A stretch of 64,000 nt of DNA. It comes from Streptomyces roseifaciens (GTDB lineage: Bacteria; Actinomycetota; Actinomycetes; Streptomycetales; Streptomycetaceae). The position numbers and the translations under genes are program-made. Of this stretch, positions 41,791 to 52,812 are shown one piece after another. A model generated the notes under the pieces. It ran no database searches. It was given only the letters and a program-made list of their open reading frames with translations, and had not been told where the DNA came from. The stretch is taken from the NCBI RefSeq assembly GCF_001445655.1, contig NZ_LNBE01000003.1, positions 310,001 to 374,000 of the forward strand, in the 5' to 3' direction. How positions within the stretch are numbered: position 1 is the stretch's first letter; each line of letters opens with the position of its first letter.

Positions 41791-43206
41791 TCAGACCTGG
41801 TGCAGCCCGCGCCCGGCCAGCGAGAGCATCACCTCGCCCACCGCCTCCGACAGCGTCGGGTGCGGGTGGACGTGCCGGGCGACGTCGGCCGTGTCCGCGT
41901 CCCAGCCGACGACCAGCTGGCTCTCCGCGATCATCTCCGAGACGTGCGGGCCCACCAGGTGGACGCCGAGCACCCGGCCGCCGCCCTTCTCGGCGACGAC
42001 CTTCACCACGCCGCCCTGCCCGTGCACCATGCCCTTGGCCACGGCCGTCAGCGGCATCGAGTTCACCTCGGCGTCGTGGCCGCGCTCGCGCGCCTCGTCC
42101 TCCGTCAGGCCGACGGAGGCCGTCTGCGGGCTGGAGTACGTGACGCGCGGCACGGCGGCGTAGTCGACCGGCTGCGGCGCCCGCCCGGCGAGGGTCTCGG
42201 CGACCAGCAGCCCCTCCGCGAAGGAGGCGTGGGCGAGGCCGAGGGAGGGCGGCGGCAGCAGGTCGCCGACGACGTGGATGCCCGGCACGGCCGTCTCCAG
42301 GCGCGACCAGTCGGCCGGCGGGACGAAGCCGCGGGCGTCGGTGGCGAGTCCGGCCGCCGCCAGGCCGAGGCCGTCGGTGACCGGCACCCGGCCCACGGCC
42401 ACCAGCAGCCGCTCCGCCTCCAGCGTGCGCACCTCTCCGCGGGCGGTGCGGAGCGTGGCCCGCACCCCGCCCTCGTGGGCGACGGCGTCCTCCAGCCGCG
42501 CGCCCGCCCGGACGTCGATGCCCCGCTTCTTCAGACCCCGCGTCAGATACCGGCTCACGTCGGCGTCCTCCAGCGGCAGCAGCCGCTCCGCCGCCTCCAC
42601 CAGCGTCACCTCGGCGCCCATGGAGCGGTGCAGGGAGGCGTACTCCACGCCGATGGCGCCCCCGCCGAGCACCAGCACCGAGCCGGGCAGCCCCGGCGCG
42701 AACAGGGCGTCGTCGCTGGTGACCACGCGCGCCCCGTCGGGCTCCAGGCCCGGCAGGGTGCGCGGCCGCGAGCCGGTGGCCAGCACGATGCCCCGGCGGG
42801 CCGTCCACGCGGAACCCGCCTCGGCGCCCGAACCGATCCGCACCGTCCGCGGGCCCGTCAGCGTCGCCGTCCCCCGCACCACGCGCACGCCGGCGTGCGC
42901 CAGATGGCTCTCCACGCCCCGGTGGTTGCGGGCGACGATGTCGTCGCGGGTCGCGGTGAGCGCTGACCAGTCGACCGACTCCAGGGTCGCCTTGACGCCC
43001 CACCGCTCGCGCGCCTCCGCGATGCCGTCCACCAGCTCCGCCGCGTGCAGCATGGCCTTGCTGGGTATGCAGCCGCGGTGCAGACAGGTGCCGCCCACCA
43101 GGTCGCGTTCCGCGAGGACGACGTCGAGGCCCAGCGCTGCGGCCCGCAGGGCGGTGCTGTAGCCGCCGGTGCCGCCGCCGATCACGATCACATCTGTTTC
43201 GCGCAT
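41791..43206 (-). CDS. lpdA: Dihydrolipoyl dehydrogenase-like flavoprotein
   Basis: Pyridine nucleotide-disulfide oxidoreductase of 471 residues: FAD motif VIGGGTGGYSTALRAA, redox pair GGTCLHRGC (about 39-47), NAD motif VLVLGGGAIGVEYAS, and the C-terminal His-Glu active site as HPHPTLSEAV. These are the features of lipoamide dehydrogenase, E3 of 2-oxoacid dehydrogenase complexes. No E1 or E2 gene adjoins, so it may be a second E3 or act with another disulfide. It is divergent from a LysR gene over 93 bases, which suggests control by that regulator. Confidence 0.9.
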   Translation of the reverse strand: MRETDVIVIGGGTGGYSTALRAAALGLDVVLAERDLVGGTCLHRGCIPSKAMLHAAELVDGIAEARERWGVKATLESVDWSALTATRDDIVARNHRGVESHLAHAGVRVVRGTATLTGPRTVRIGSGAEAGSAWTARRGIVLATGSRPRTLPGLEPDGARVVTSDDALFAPGLPGSVLVLGGGAIGVEYASLHRSMGAEVTLVEAAERLLPLEDADVSRYLTRGLKKRGIDVRAGARLEDAVAHEGGVRATLRTARGEVRTLEAERLLVAVGRVPVTDGLGLAAAGLATDARGFVPPADWSRLETAVPGIHVVGDLLPPPSLGLAHASFAEGLLVAETLAGRAPQPVDYAAVPRVTYSSPQTASVGLTEDEARERGHDAEVNSMPLTAVAKGMVHGQGGVVKVVAEKGGGRVLGVHLVGPHVSEMIAESQLVVGWDADTADVARHVHPHPTLSEAVGEVMLSLAGRGLHQV

Positions 43207-43299
43207 GTCTTCACCCTGCGCCGTCAGGGATTATGAGTCCAACGCAATGTTTCGATCGATCCCATGAACAGAGGTCATGGGGCCACGGGAGGGCCGGGC

Positions 43300-44187
43300 A
43301 TGAGCCTGCGGCAGATGGAGTACCTCGTCGCGGTGGTCGAGGAGGAGTCGTTCACCCGCGCGGCCGACCTGCTCAACGTGACCCAGTCCGCCCTCTCCCA
43401 CCAGATCAAGGCCCTGGAACGGGACGTCGGCGGCCCGCTGCTGGAGCGCCGCCCGCGCGGCATCGGCCTGACCCCGATGGGCCGCGCCTTCCTGCCCCAC
43501 GCCGAACTCGCCGTCCGCAGCGCCGAACAGGCCCGCCGGGCGGCGAAGGCCGCCGCCGGAGCGGCCGGCGGCGAGCTGCACATCGCCTCCCTGCACGCCC
43601 TCGCGGTCGGGGTGCTGCCGCCCGTCTTCGCGCGCTGGCGCCGCGCCTTCCCCGCCGTCCGCCTCCACCTGCACGAGTACGCGACCACGGAGGAGCTGCG
43701 CGACCACATGGAGCGCGGCGTCGCCGACATCGCCGTCGGCCCCCGCCCCGAGGGCTGGCACGGCCCCGTCGTCCCCCTCGGCGACGAGGAGATCATGGTG
43801 ATCACCTCGGCGGACGACCCGCTCGCAGCCCGTACGGAACCCCTCACGCTGCCCGAACTGGCCGGGCGCGACTGGGTGCGCTGTGCCCTGGAACCGATCG
43901 TGCAGGGCAAGCGCTGGCTCGACTGGGTCTGCGAGCAGGGCGGCTTCGCTCCCCGTACGGCCGTCTGGACGGAACACTCCTCGACCGCCGTACGGATGGC
44001 GGTGTCCGGACTGGGCCTGGTCGCCGCCCCCGTGCACATGGCGCGCGACGTGCCCGGCGCGGTGACCGTCCCCGTCGACCCGCGCTGGCGCCGCGAGCAG
44101 ACCGCCTTCGCGCGCGTGGAGCTCACCGGCACCACCGCCGCCTTCGTCGAGCTCTGCCGCGAACTGGCGTTTCCGGGCACCGGCTGA
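43300..44187 (+). CDS. LysR family transcriptional regulator
   Basis: Regulator of 295 residues. The helix-turn-helix SFTRAADLLNVTQSALSHQI is within the first 35 residues and an effector-binding domain follows. ATG 43300 is preferred over an upstream in-frame ATG (43264) because GGGAGGG precedes it and the protein then begins MSLRQMEYLVAV, the normal LysR start. It is divergent from lpdA; the spacer contains TCGATCGA (43252-43259) and short inverted elements that could be its site. Confidence 0.92.
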   Translation: MSLRQMEYLVAVVEEESFTRAADLLNVTQSALSHQIKALERDVGGPLLERRPRGIGLTPMGRAFLPHAELAVRSAEQARRAAKAAAGAAGGELHIASLHALAVGVLPPVFARWRRAFPAVRLHLHEYATTEELRDHMERGVADIAVGPRPEGWHGPVVPLGDEEIMVITSADDPLAARTEPLTLPELAGRDWVRCALEPIVQGKRWLDWVCEQGGFAPRTAVWTEHSSTAVRMAVSGLGLVAAPVHMARDVPGAVTVPVDPRWRREQTAFARVELTGTTAAFVELCRELAFPGTG

Positions 44188-44204
44188 AGCCCGCTGTGCG
44201 TGGG

Positions 44205-44229
44205 GCCGCGCCCTTCCACGGGGCGCGGC
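44205..44229. terminator. Bidirectional hairpin between the LysR and treY genes
   Basis: Nine-bp arms GCCGCGCCC (44205-44213) and GGGCGCGGC (44221-44229) with a 7-base loop between two convergent stops. Confidence 0.7.
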
Positions 44230-44236
44230 TCGTCGC

Positions 44237-46654
44237 TCAGTCCCGCACGAGCAGCGCCACCGGACAGTGCTCCAGCAGCTCCGACAGGGCCACGGGCGCC
44301 TCCCAGGAGGCGCCCGTCAGCACCTCGCGCCACCGGCCGCCGCCCGGCAGCGGCAGCACCGTCCCCCGCAGGCCCCCGTCCTGCGCCAGCCGCTCGTGCA
44401 GCCGCGAGACGACGGTGACCGCGGCGCCGGAGCGTGCGAAGGCCACGCAGTGCCCGGCGGCCGGGCCGTCGGCGGCCAGCGGCGCGTACGAGGCGCCGGG
44501 GCCGAACCACTCGGGGCGCGAGCGGCGCAGCCCCAGCACGGTGCGCGTCAGGTGCAGCTTCTCGGCGGACAGGTCCCCGGCTCCGGCGGCCGCCCCGTCG
44601 GCGACGGCTTCGGGGAAGGCCGGCGGGCGCCGGTTGTCGGGGTCGACCAGGGCGGCGTAGGCGCGCTCCGTGCCCATGTAGAGGTCGGGCACGCCCGGCA
44701 TGGTCAGGTGCAGCAGGGCCGCGCCGAGCGTGTTGGCCCGTACGGACGGGCGCAGCGCCTCCTCCAGGGGCGCGAGAGCCGTGCGGGCCGGGCCGCACGG
44801 GTGCGCCGCGACGAAGGCCTCCACGGCCGCCTCGTAGGCCGCGTCCGGCTCGGTCCACGTCGTGCGCAGCCCCGCCTCGCGCACGCTCTTCAGCACGGCC
44901 GGCGCGAGCCGGTCGGCGTCCGCGGGGTTCGCCGGGCCGAGCCCGAAGGCGCTCTGCCAGGCCAGCCACGCCACGTGCGGGTCGGGCGCGCAGGGGTCGG
45001 CGGCCCCGGCCGCCAGCCGGTCCATCAGGTCCGCCCACTGCCCGGGGCACTCGCTCAGCGCCGCGATCCGGGCCCGCACGTCGGCGCTGCGCTTGGTGTC
45101 GTGCGTGGACAGCACCGTCCCGGTCGCGGGCCAGTCGTGCTGCAGGCGGGCGCAGTAGGCGTGGAATTCCTCCGGGGAGACGGCGGGCCGGCCGGGGTCG
45201 CCGCCGACCTCCGCGGCCGACAGCAGGGGCGCGTGCCGGTAGAAGGCGGTGTCCTCGACGGACTTGGCGCGCAGCGCGGAGGCGGTCTGCGCGAACCGCG
45301 CGCAGAAGTCCCGCTGGTCCGGCCCCTGCCCCAGGCGGCCGAGCGCCGCGTCCCGGACGATCTCGGCCGCGCAGGCCTCCTCGGGCACGGCGAAGGCGCC
45401 GCGCGCGTCCTGGGCGGCCTGGTCGAGCAGGGCGGCGTCGACGGGGGCCGGGGGCCGCCCGGGCAGCGCGTAGGGCCGGTAGACGGGCAGCCGGACGAGG
45501 ATCTCGCGCAGCGCGGTGCGCAGGGCCCAGGGCGCGGTGTCGCGCAATTGGTGCGAGCCCTCGCAGATCCGGCCGGCGGTGCGCACCAGCCGCTCGGTCT
45601 CCGCGGCCAGCTCGTGGGTGATCACCTTGTACGCGGCGCGGCGCACCGTCGCGGGCCAGTCGCCGCCGCGGTCGGGCGGCAGGCCGGTGAAGGCGCGGTA
45701 GCGGGCCCCCAGTTCGGCGGCGCCCGCGGGGTCGACGAAGAGGCCGTCGAGGTGGCGCAGGGCGTCGTAGCCGGTGGTCCCGGCGACGGGCCAGTCGCCG
45801 GGCAGGCGCTCGTCGCGGCCGAGGATCTTCTCGACGACCGTCCACCGGCCGTCCGTGGCCTCGGCGAGGCGGTGGAGGTAGCCGGCGGGGTCGGCGAGCC
45901 CGTCCGGGTGGTCGACGCGCAGCCCGTCGGCCACCCCGTCCTGCAGCAGCTGCACCACCTTGCCGTGGGTGGCGGCGAAGACCTCCGGGTCCTCCACGCG
46001 GACCGCGATCAGCTCGGAGACGGTGAAGAAGCGCCGGTAGTTCAGCTCCGTGCGGGCCAGCCGCCACCAGGCGGGCCGGTACCACTGGGCGTCCAGCAGG
46101 TCGGGCAGCGGCAGCCGCTCCGTGCCGGGCCGCAGCGGGAAGGCGTGGTCGTGGTAGCGCAGGACGCGCCCCGAACGGTCCGAGCGGCCCGCGACGCTGA
46201 AGTGGCGCAGCTCCCCGCCGAGCGGGCCGGCCAGCACGGGCAGCAGCACCTTGCCGCCGTGCTCGGCCCAGTCGATGTCGAACCAGCGGGCGTAGCGCGA
46301 GGCCGGGCCGTCCCGCAGGACCTCCCAGAGCGGGCCGTTGAGCGTCGCGGGCGCGGGCAGGGCCATGTGGTTCGGGACGATGTCGAGGATCAGGCCCATC
46401 CCGTGCTCCCGGGCGGTGCGGGCCAGGGACCGCAGGCCCTCCTCGCCGCCGAGCTCGGCCCGCACGGCCGAGTGGTCGACGACGTCGTAGCCGTGCGTGG
46501 AGCCGGGGACGGCCTCCAGGACGGGGGACAGGTGCAGGTGGGACACCCCGAGGGAGGCCAGGTACGGCACGGCCTCCTCGGCTGCCCGGAAGGGGAAGGC
46601 CGGCTGGAGCTGGAGCCGGTAGGTCGCGGTCGGCACAGCGCTGTGGAGCCTCAT
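44237..46654 (-). CDS. treY: Malto-oligosyltrehalose synthase
   Basis: GH13 enzyme of 805 residues that converts the reducing-end alpha-1,4 bond of maltodextrins to the alpha-1,1 bond of trehalose. TATYRLQLQPAFPF at the start, GLILDIVPNHMA, GLRVDHPDGL, VVEKILGRDERLP and the late DTAFYRHAPLLS are characteristic. ATG 46654 is used; a GTG at 46672 gives six more residues, and neither has a clear ribosome binding site. It follows glgX by about 40 bases, so the two form an operon. Confidence 0.95.
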   Translation of the reverse strand: MRLHSAVPTATYRLQLQPAFPFRAAEEAVPYLASLGVSHLHLSPVLEAVPGSTHGYDVVDHSAVRAELGGEEGLRSLARTAREHGMGLILDIVPNHMALPAPATLNGPLWEVLRDGPASRYARWFDIDWAEHGGKVLLPVLAGPLGGELRHFSVAGRSDRSGRVLRYHDHAFPLRPGTERLPLPDLLDAQWYRPAWWRLARTELNYRRFFTVSELIAVRVEDPEVFAATHGKVVQLLQDGVADGLRVDHPDGLADPAGYLHRLAEATDGRWTVVEKILGRDERLPGDWPVAGTTGYDALRHLDGLFVDPAGAAELGARYRAFTGLPPDRGGDWPATVRRAAYKVITHELAAETERLVRTAGRICEGSHQLRDTAPWALRTALREILVRLPVYRPYALPGRPPAPVDAALLDQAAQDARGAFAVPEEACAAEIVRDAALGRLGQGPDQRDFCARFAQTASALRAKSVEDTAFYRHAPLLSAAEVGGDPGRPAVSPEEFHAYCARLQHDWPATGTVLSTHDTKRSADVRARIAALSECPGQWADLMDRLAAGAADPCAPDPHVAWLAWQSAFGLGPANPADADRLAPAVLKSVREAGLRTTWTEPDAAYEAAVEAFVAAHPCGPARTALAPLEEALRPSVRANTLGAALLHLTMPGVPDLYMGTERAYAALVDPDNRRPPAFPEAVADGAAAGAGDLSAEKLHLTRTVLGLRRSRPEWFGPGASYAPLAADGPAAGHCVAFARSGAAVTVVSRLHERLAQDGGLRGTVLPLPGGGRWREVLTGASWEAPVALSELLEHCPVALLVRD

Positions 46655-46696
46655 GGGAACGTACGTACCCACTCGCGGCGGCCTTGCCGCAGGGGA

Positions 46697-48823
<2,127 letters not shown>

Positions 48824-49292
48824 CGACTCTTCCGTTCTTCCGTTGTCCCAGGCTGTACTCGGGGGCCGTCCTCGCCGCCGCACGCGCCGGCCTTGCTGTT
48901 CGAGACGCGCGTACGGGCCGAAGCGGCATCTTCGCCCAATCGGACCGGACAGGGCGCCCTTTCGCCAGATCTTCCCCAAAAGGAGCGCAACCACAGCCCC
49001 CTTCGGCTCGTCCGACCGGGTGACCCGGCGGGGGTGCGCCCCCGCTCCGCCCCCTCCCCTCCGGCCCCGGAAACCGGCGGCACGGCGCGCCCGGACGGGC
49101 GCCCGCACGGCTCTCACCGCGCGTTTTGGGACCCCACCGCTATGAAACGGCTCACTCCCCGCGCCGGGCGGGCGGACAACAGGTTTCCGGAACGGGAGAG
49201 TTGGCGGAGGACCGGACCCGTCCGGGTGCAGGGCCCGCCGCCCGCACAGTAGTCTGCCTTGATCGTTGGACGGGGGCGGAAGGCGGTGCACT
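48824..49292. other. Gene-free divergent region between glgX and the HEPN gene
   Basis: No frame here looks coding. A small hairpin GCGGGGG-TGCG-CCCCCGC lies at 49028-49045. TAGTCT (49250-49255), about 38 bases before the GTG of the HEPN gene, has the form of a -10 element, but no good -35 is placed before it. Promoters for both divergent genes should be here. Confidence 0.5.
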
Positions 49293-50546
49293 GTGAGCTC
49301 GGGCGGGCTGGAGCTGCCCCCTGGAGACGGAAGTCCCGGGGGTGACGGCTCGGCCGACACACCTCCCGGCGCCGTGTCCGTGGCACGCCCCGTGGAGATC
49401 GGCGCCGCACTGGACTGGGACGCCGAGGCGTGGGGCGAGGTGCGCACCCGCGCCCGGCGGGCCGGCCGGGCGTACATCTGGCTCAACCTCGTGGAGCAGC
49501 GGCTGCGCGCCGTCGTCGCCGCCGTCCTGCGGCCCGTCTACGAGCCGGTGCACGGCGAGGACGAGTGGGTCGTCGCCGCGGCCGGGCCGGCCGGGCAGGA
49601 GTGGGTGCAGCGGGCCGTCGCGGTGCGCGAGGTCAGCCGCCGCAAGGGCTATCTGCTCGACCCGGCCGACGACAACGTCCTCAGCTTCCTCACCCTGCCC
49701 CAGCTGCGCGAGCTCCTCGTCCAGCACTGGCCCTGCTTCGAGCCGTACCTCGACGACCGGCGCGAGCTGGAACTGGCACTGGACGAGCTGGAGGTGACGC
49801 GCAACGTCGTCTCCCGCAACCGCGCCCTGTCCGAGACCGTCCTCGCCCAGGCCGAGCGGGCCGCCGGCCGCCTGCTGACGATCCTCGGCGGCGGCAGCGG
49901 CGGCAGCGGCGGCACGGGCGCCCGGTCCGGCGACCGGCTGCCCGTCGACGCCGTCGAGGACATCGTGGGCGACCGCTACGCCGACGTCGTGGGCGTCCAC
50001 CCCGACCGGGTCCGGCTGCAGCGGCAGCTTCCCGTGGAGGACCTCTTCGGCAGCGCCCGCCGCCTCGACGCCGTCGGCATAGGCCTGAACCTGCTCGTCC
50101 AGAACTACTCGGGGCGCCGGCTGGTCCGGCTCGCCGAGGCCGGCTGCCGGGCCCGTCTGCTCTTCCTCAACCCCGCCAGCAGCGCCGTGCGGCGCCGGGA
50201 GCGGGAGCTGGGCATCAAGAAGGGCGAGATGAGCCGGTCCGTCGAGATGAACATCATGCACATGCGGCGCGTGCGCGACCGGCTCCGCGACACCGCCGCC
50301 TTCGAGATCCGCGTCTTCGACGAGACGCCGCGCTTCACCGCCTACCTCGTCAACGGCGACGGCGCGGACGGGCTGGCCGTCGTCCAGTCCTACCTGCGCA
50401 AGGCCCGCGGCATGGAGGCCCCCGTGCTGGTGCTGCGCGGCGGCGGCACCGTGGTCCGCGACGGGCGCGAGCCCGAGCACGGGCTCTTCGAGACCTACCG
50501 CGAGGAGTTCGAGAGCGTGTGGGCGGACTCGCGACCGGTCTCGTGA
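49293..50546 (+). CDS. SAV2148 family HEPN domain protein
   Basis: Cytoplasmic protein of 417 residues, recognised as the Streptomyces SAV2148 HEPN family. After a Gly/Pro-rich tail (1-30) the N-terminal helical half (about 35-200) contains R139-x5-H145 (RELLVQH), which fits the Rx4-6H motif of HEPN ribonucleases. A Gly/Ser linker (GGGSGGSGG) joins it to a C-terminal domain with RRLDAVGIGLNLLVQN, ARLLFLNPASSAVRRRERE and FDETPRFTAYLV, a pattern resembling inactivated phospholipase-D-like modules. GTG 49293 is chosen behind GGAAGG. HEPN domains often cut RNA in toxin or defence systems; an RNA role here is inference. A DEDDh exonuclease gene follows. Confidence 0.88.
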   Translation: MSSGGLELPPGDGSPGGDGSADTPPGAVSVARPVEIGAALDWDAEAWGEVRTRARRAGRAYIWLNLVEQRLRAVVAAVLRPVYEPVHGEDEWVVAAAGPAGQEWVQRAVAVREVSRRKGYLLDPADDNVLSFLTLPQLRELLVQHWPCFEPYLDDRRELELALDELEVTRNVVSRNRALSETVLAQAERAAGRLLTILGGGSGGSGGTGARSGDRLPVDAVEDIVGDRYADVVGVHPDRVRLQRQLPVEDLFGSARRLDAVGIGLNLLVQNYSGRRLVRLAEAGCRARLLFLNPASSAVRRRERELGIKKGEMSRSVEMNIMHMRRVRDRLRDTAAFEIRVFDETPRFTAYLVNGDGADGLAVVQSYLRKARGMEAPVLVLRGGGTVVRDGREPEHGLFETYREEFESVWADSRPVS

Positions 50547-50649
50547 CGGCCGCCCGCGACGGCGTTCCCGCAGGCCGGGACGGGGCGCTGTCAGTGGGGC
50601 GTGCGACGCTGGGGACCAGTCGGGGGAAGCACCACGAAGGGGGACCGCG

Positions 50650-51372
50650 ATGGGGTGGCATCAGGAGCTGCTGATCGGCTTCGACCTGGAGACCACGGGC
50701 ACGGATCCGGCCGAGGCGAGGATCGTCACGGCGGCCGTCGTCGAGACCAAGGCCGGGGAGCCCGTCGGCCGCCGGGAGTGGCTGGCCGATCCCGGCGTCC
50801 CCATCCCGGACGAGGCCGCGGCCATCCACGGCATCACCAGCGAGCGCGCCGCCCTCGGCAGGCCCGCCCGCGAGGTGGCCGACGAGATAGCGGACATCCT
50901 GGTCGCGCACTGGTCGGCGGGCGCGGCCGTCGTCGCCTACAACGCCGCCTTCGACCTCACCATCCTCGCGGCGGAGCTCCGGCGGCACGGGCTGCCCTCC
51001 CTCGGGGAGCGGCTGGCGGCCGCGGGCGGTGCGGCCGCCGGCGGGCAGGGCACGGGCCCGGTCGTGGACCCGCTCACCATGGACCGCGCCCTCGACCGCT
51101 ACCGCAAGGGCAAGCGGAACCTGGAGACGGTCTGCCGGGTCTACGGCGTGACCCTGGAGGACGCCCACGAGGCCGGTGCCGACGCCCTCGCGGCCGTCCG
51201 GGTGGCCTGCGCCCTCGCCGAGCACTATCCGGAGGTGGCCGAGGCCGCCCCCTGGGACCTCCACCGGGACCAGGAGCGGTGGTACGCGGACTGGGCGAGG
51301 GGCTACGAGGCCTGGCTGCGCCGCAAGGGCGACGAGACGGCGACCGTGGACGGCCGCTGGCCGCTGCGCTGA
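50650..51372 (+). CDS. DEDDh 3'-5' exonuclease
   Basis: Exonuclease of 240 residues with the DnaQ/RNase T fold: Exo I FDLETTG (D11, E13), Exo II AYNAAFDLTIL, and Exo III HEAGADALAAV with the His and Asp. PDEAAAIHGITSE is typical of the DNA polymerase III epsilon-like group. There is no polymerase domain. It lies 103 bases after the HEPN gene in the same direction, so they may share a transcript. DNA or RNA as substrate cannot be told. Confidence 0.92.
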   Translation: MGWHQELLIGFDLETTGTDPAEARIVTAAVVETKAGEPVGRREWLADPGVPIPDEAAAIHGITSERAALGRPAREVADEIADILVAHWSAGAAVVAYNAAFDLTILAAELRRHGLPSLGERLAAAGGAAAGGQGTGPVVDPLTMDRALDRYRKGKRNLETVCRVYGVTLEDAHEAGADALAAVRVACALAEHYPEVAEAAPWDLHRDQERWYADWARGYEAWLRRKGDETATVDGRWPLR

Positions 51373-51430
51373 CCGCTCCGCGGGGGAGGCGATGCGCGCA
51401 CCGGCTCCGGTGGCCTGAGCGCAGACCGCT

Positions 51431-51500
51431 GCGGGAGCGCCCCTATAAGGGGCGCGGGAACTGCGCGACCAGCCACGCACGGCCCGCAGACGGCCTGCCG
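51431..51500 (+). repeat. Common Streptomyces intergenic repeat with hairpin
   Basis: A hairpin GCGCCCCT-ATA-AGGGGCGC (51437-51455) is followed by GGGAACTGCGCGACCAGCCA and a C/G-rich tail. I know this sequence type as a very frequent intergenic repeat downstream of Streptomyces genes. It sits between two convergent genes, where it probably also serves as a terminator. Confidence 0.75.
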
Positions 51501-51529
51501 CGTCCGGCAGGGATTGAGGACGGGAGTCC

Positions 51530-52465
51530 TCAGAACGGATACCACCGGACCGCGGCGTCACCCTCCCGCAGTGACGCCACCCGGCGACCGAACTCCGCGC
51601 GAGCCGCAGCGTTGCCCGGCGCGTGCTGGGCCACCCAGGCGCAGCTCGCCGTCTCGCGCGCACCGCGCAGGACCGGGCAGCCCTCCCACTCCCGTACGTC
51701 CCAGCCGTACGTCCGTACGAAGGCGTCGTAGGCGTCGGCCGGCAGGCCGTAGCGGTCCTTGCTGAGGGCGAGGACGACGAGGTCGTGCTCGCGCAGGTCG
51801 CCCGCGAAGGTCTCCAGGTCCACCAGGACCGGCCCGTCCGGGCCGATGTGCACGTTGCGCGGGAGGGCGTCCCCGTGGATCGGGCCCGGGGGCAGGTGCG
51901 GGGTCAGGGCCGCGGCCTGCACCGCGAAGCCGTCCCGCCGCTCGCGCAGGTAGGCCGCGTCCGCGGGGTCGATCGCGTCCCCGGCCAGCCGCAGCCACCG
52001 CTCGACACCGCCGAGCAGTTCGCGCCGGGGCAGGGCGAAGTCCGGGGCGGGCAGGGCGTGGAGGATGCGCAGCAGCCCGGCGAGGTCGGCGGCGCCGGCC
52101 GGGCGCACGGCCTCGGGCAGCCGGTGCCAGAGCGTCACGGGGTGCCCTCCGGCCGTCCGCGGCGCGGGCTCGGCGGCGCGCACGGCCGGGACGCCCTGCT
52201 CCGCCAGCCAGGCGGCGACCCGCAGTTCGTGGCGCGCGCGCTCCAGCAGTGACGCGTCGCGGCCCACCTTGACGACGAGCCCGCCCACGGCGAAGACCGC
52301 GTTCTCGCCGAGCGCGAGCAGGGCCGCGTCGGCCACCGGCGCCTCCGGCACCGCCGCCGCGAGGAGCTCGCGCGCCCGCCGCTCCGTGAATGCCGTGCTC
52401 TCCGCCGCGTCCGCCACTGCGCCCGTACCTTTCGTACCTGCGGCGATCGCCGCACTCCTGCTCAT
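51530..52465 (-). CDS. Aminoglycoside phosphotransferase (APH) family protein
   Basis: Protein-kinase-like phosphotransferase of 311 residues: ATP lobe with VGGLVVKVGRD (the Lys), the catalytic loop PIHGDALPRNVHI and the metal DLE in VLVDLETFAG. Such genes in Streptomyces chromosomes usually act on unknown small molecules rather than conferring drug resistance. ATG 52465 is taken as the start (weak ribosome binding site). Upstream, ATCGT-TGG-ACGAT (52511-52523) is a short dyad. Confidence 0.87.
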   Translation of the reverse strand: MSRSAAIAAGTKGTGAVADAAESTAFTERRARELLAAAVPEAPVADAALLALGENAVFAVGGLVVKVGRDASLLERARHELRVAAWLAEQGVPAVRAAEPAPRTAGGHPVTLWHRLPEAVRPAGAADLAGLLRILHALPAPDFALPRRELLGGVERWLRLAGDAIDPADAAYLRERRDGFAVQAAALTPHLPPGPIHGDALPRNVHIGPDGPVLVDLETFAGDLREHDLVVLALSKDRYGLPADAYDAFVRTYGWDVREWEGCPVLRGARETASCAWVAQHAPGNAAARAEFGRRVASLREGDAAVRWYPF

Positions 52466-52637
52466 CCGACCCGTCACGCTACCCGGCCGGCCGCGCATGG
52501 CCGGAAAGAGATCGTTGGACGATACGTTTCGTCTTGCCGGCTCTCGGGCCGGATGTTCACCCGTCCTTCTCATCAGGGCCTGCCCTGCGCTCAATTGATG
52601 CTCCGTCAGTGCCCAAATTGCCTTCCTTCAAAGGGGT

Positions 52638-52666
52638 TTGGCATTACGCAACGACGTTGCCTATGT
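52638..52666 (+). promoter_or_regulatory. Protease promoter with a 13-bp palindrome in its spacer
   Basis: TTGGCA (52638-52643) and CTATGT (52661-52666) are 17 bases apart. The spacer contains the perfect palindrome GCAACG-A-CGTTGC (52648-52660), a textbook position for a repressor. The -10 match is only moderate. Confidence 0.5.
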
Positions 52667-52812
52667 CACAAAACCTCGTGGGGGTTGAACTGCCCGCGTC
52701 AAATCCGACAGGGTTTCGAAGCACCCCGGAGCGGCCCCTTCCGTCACTCCGGGCGTGCAGTGACACATGCTCAATTCCCCCCACAACAACCGCACGAGGA
52801 GGAAACCTCGTC

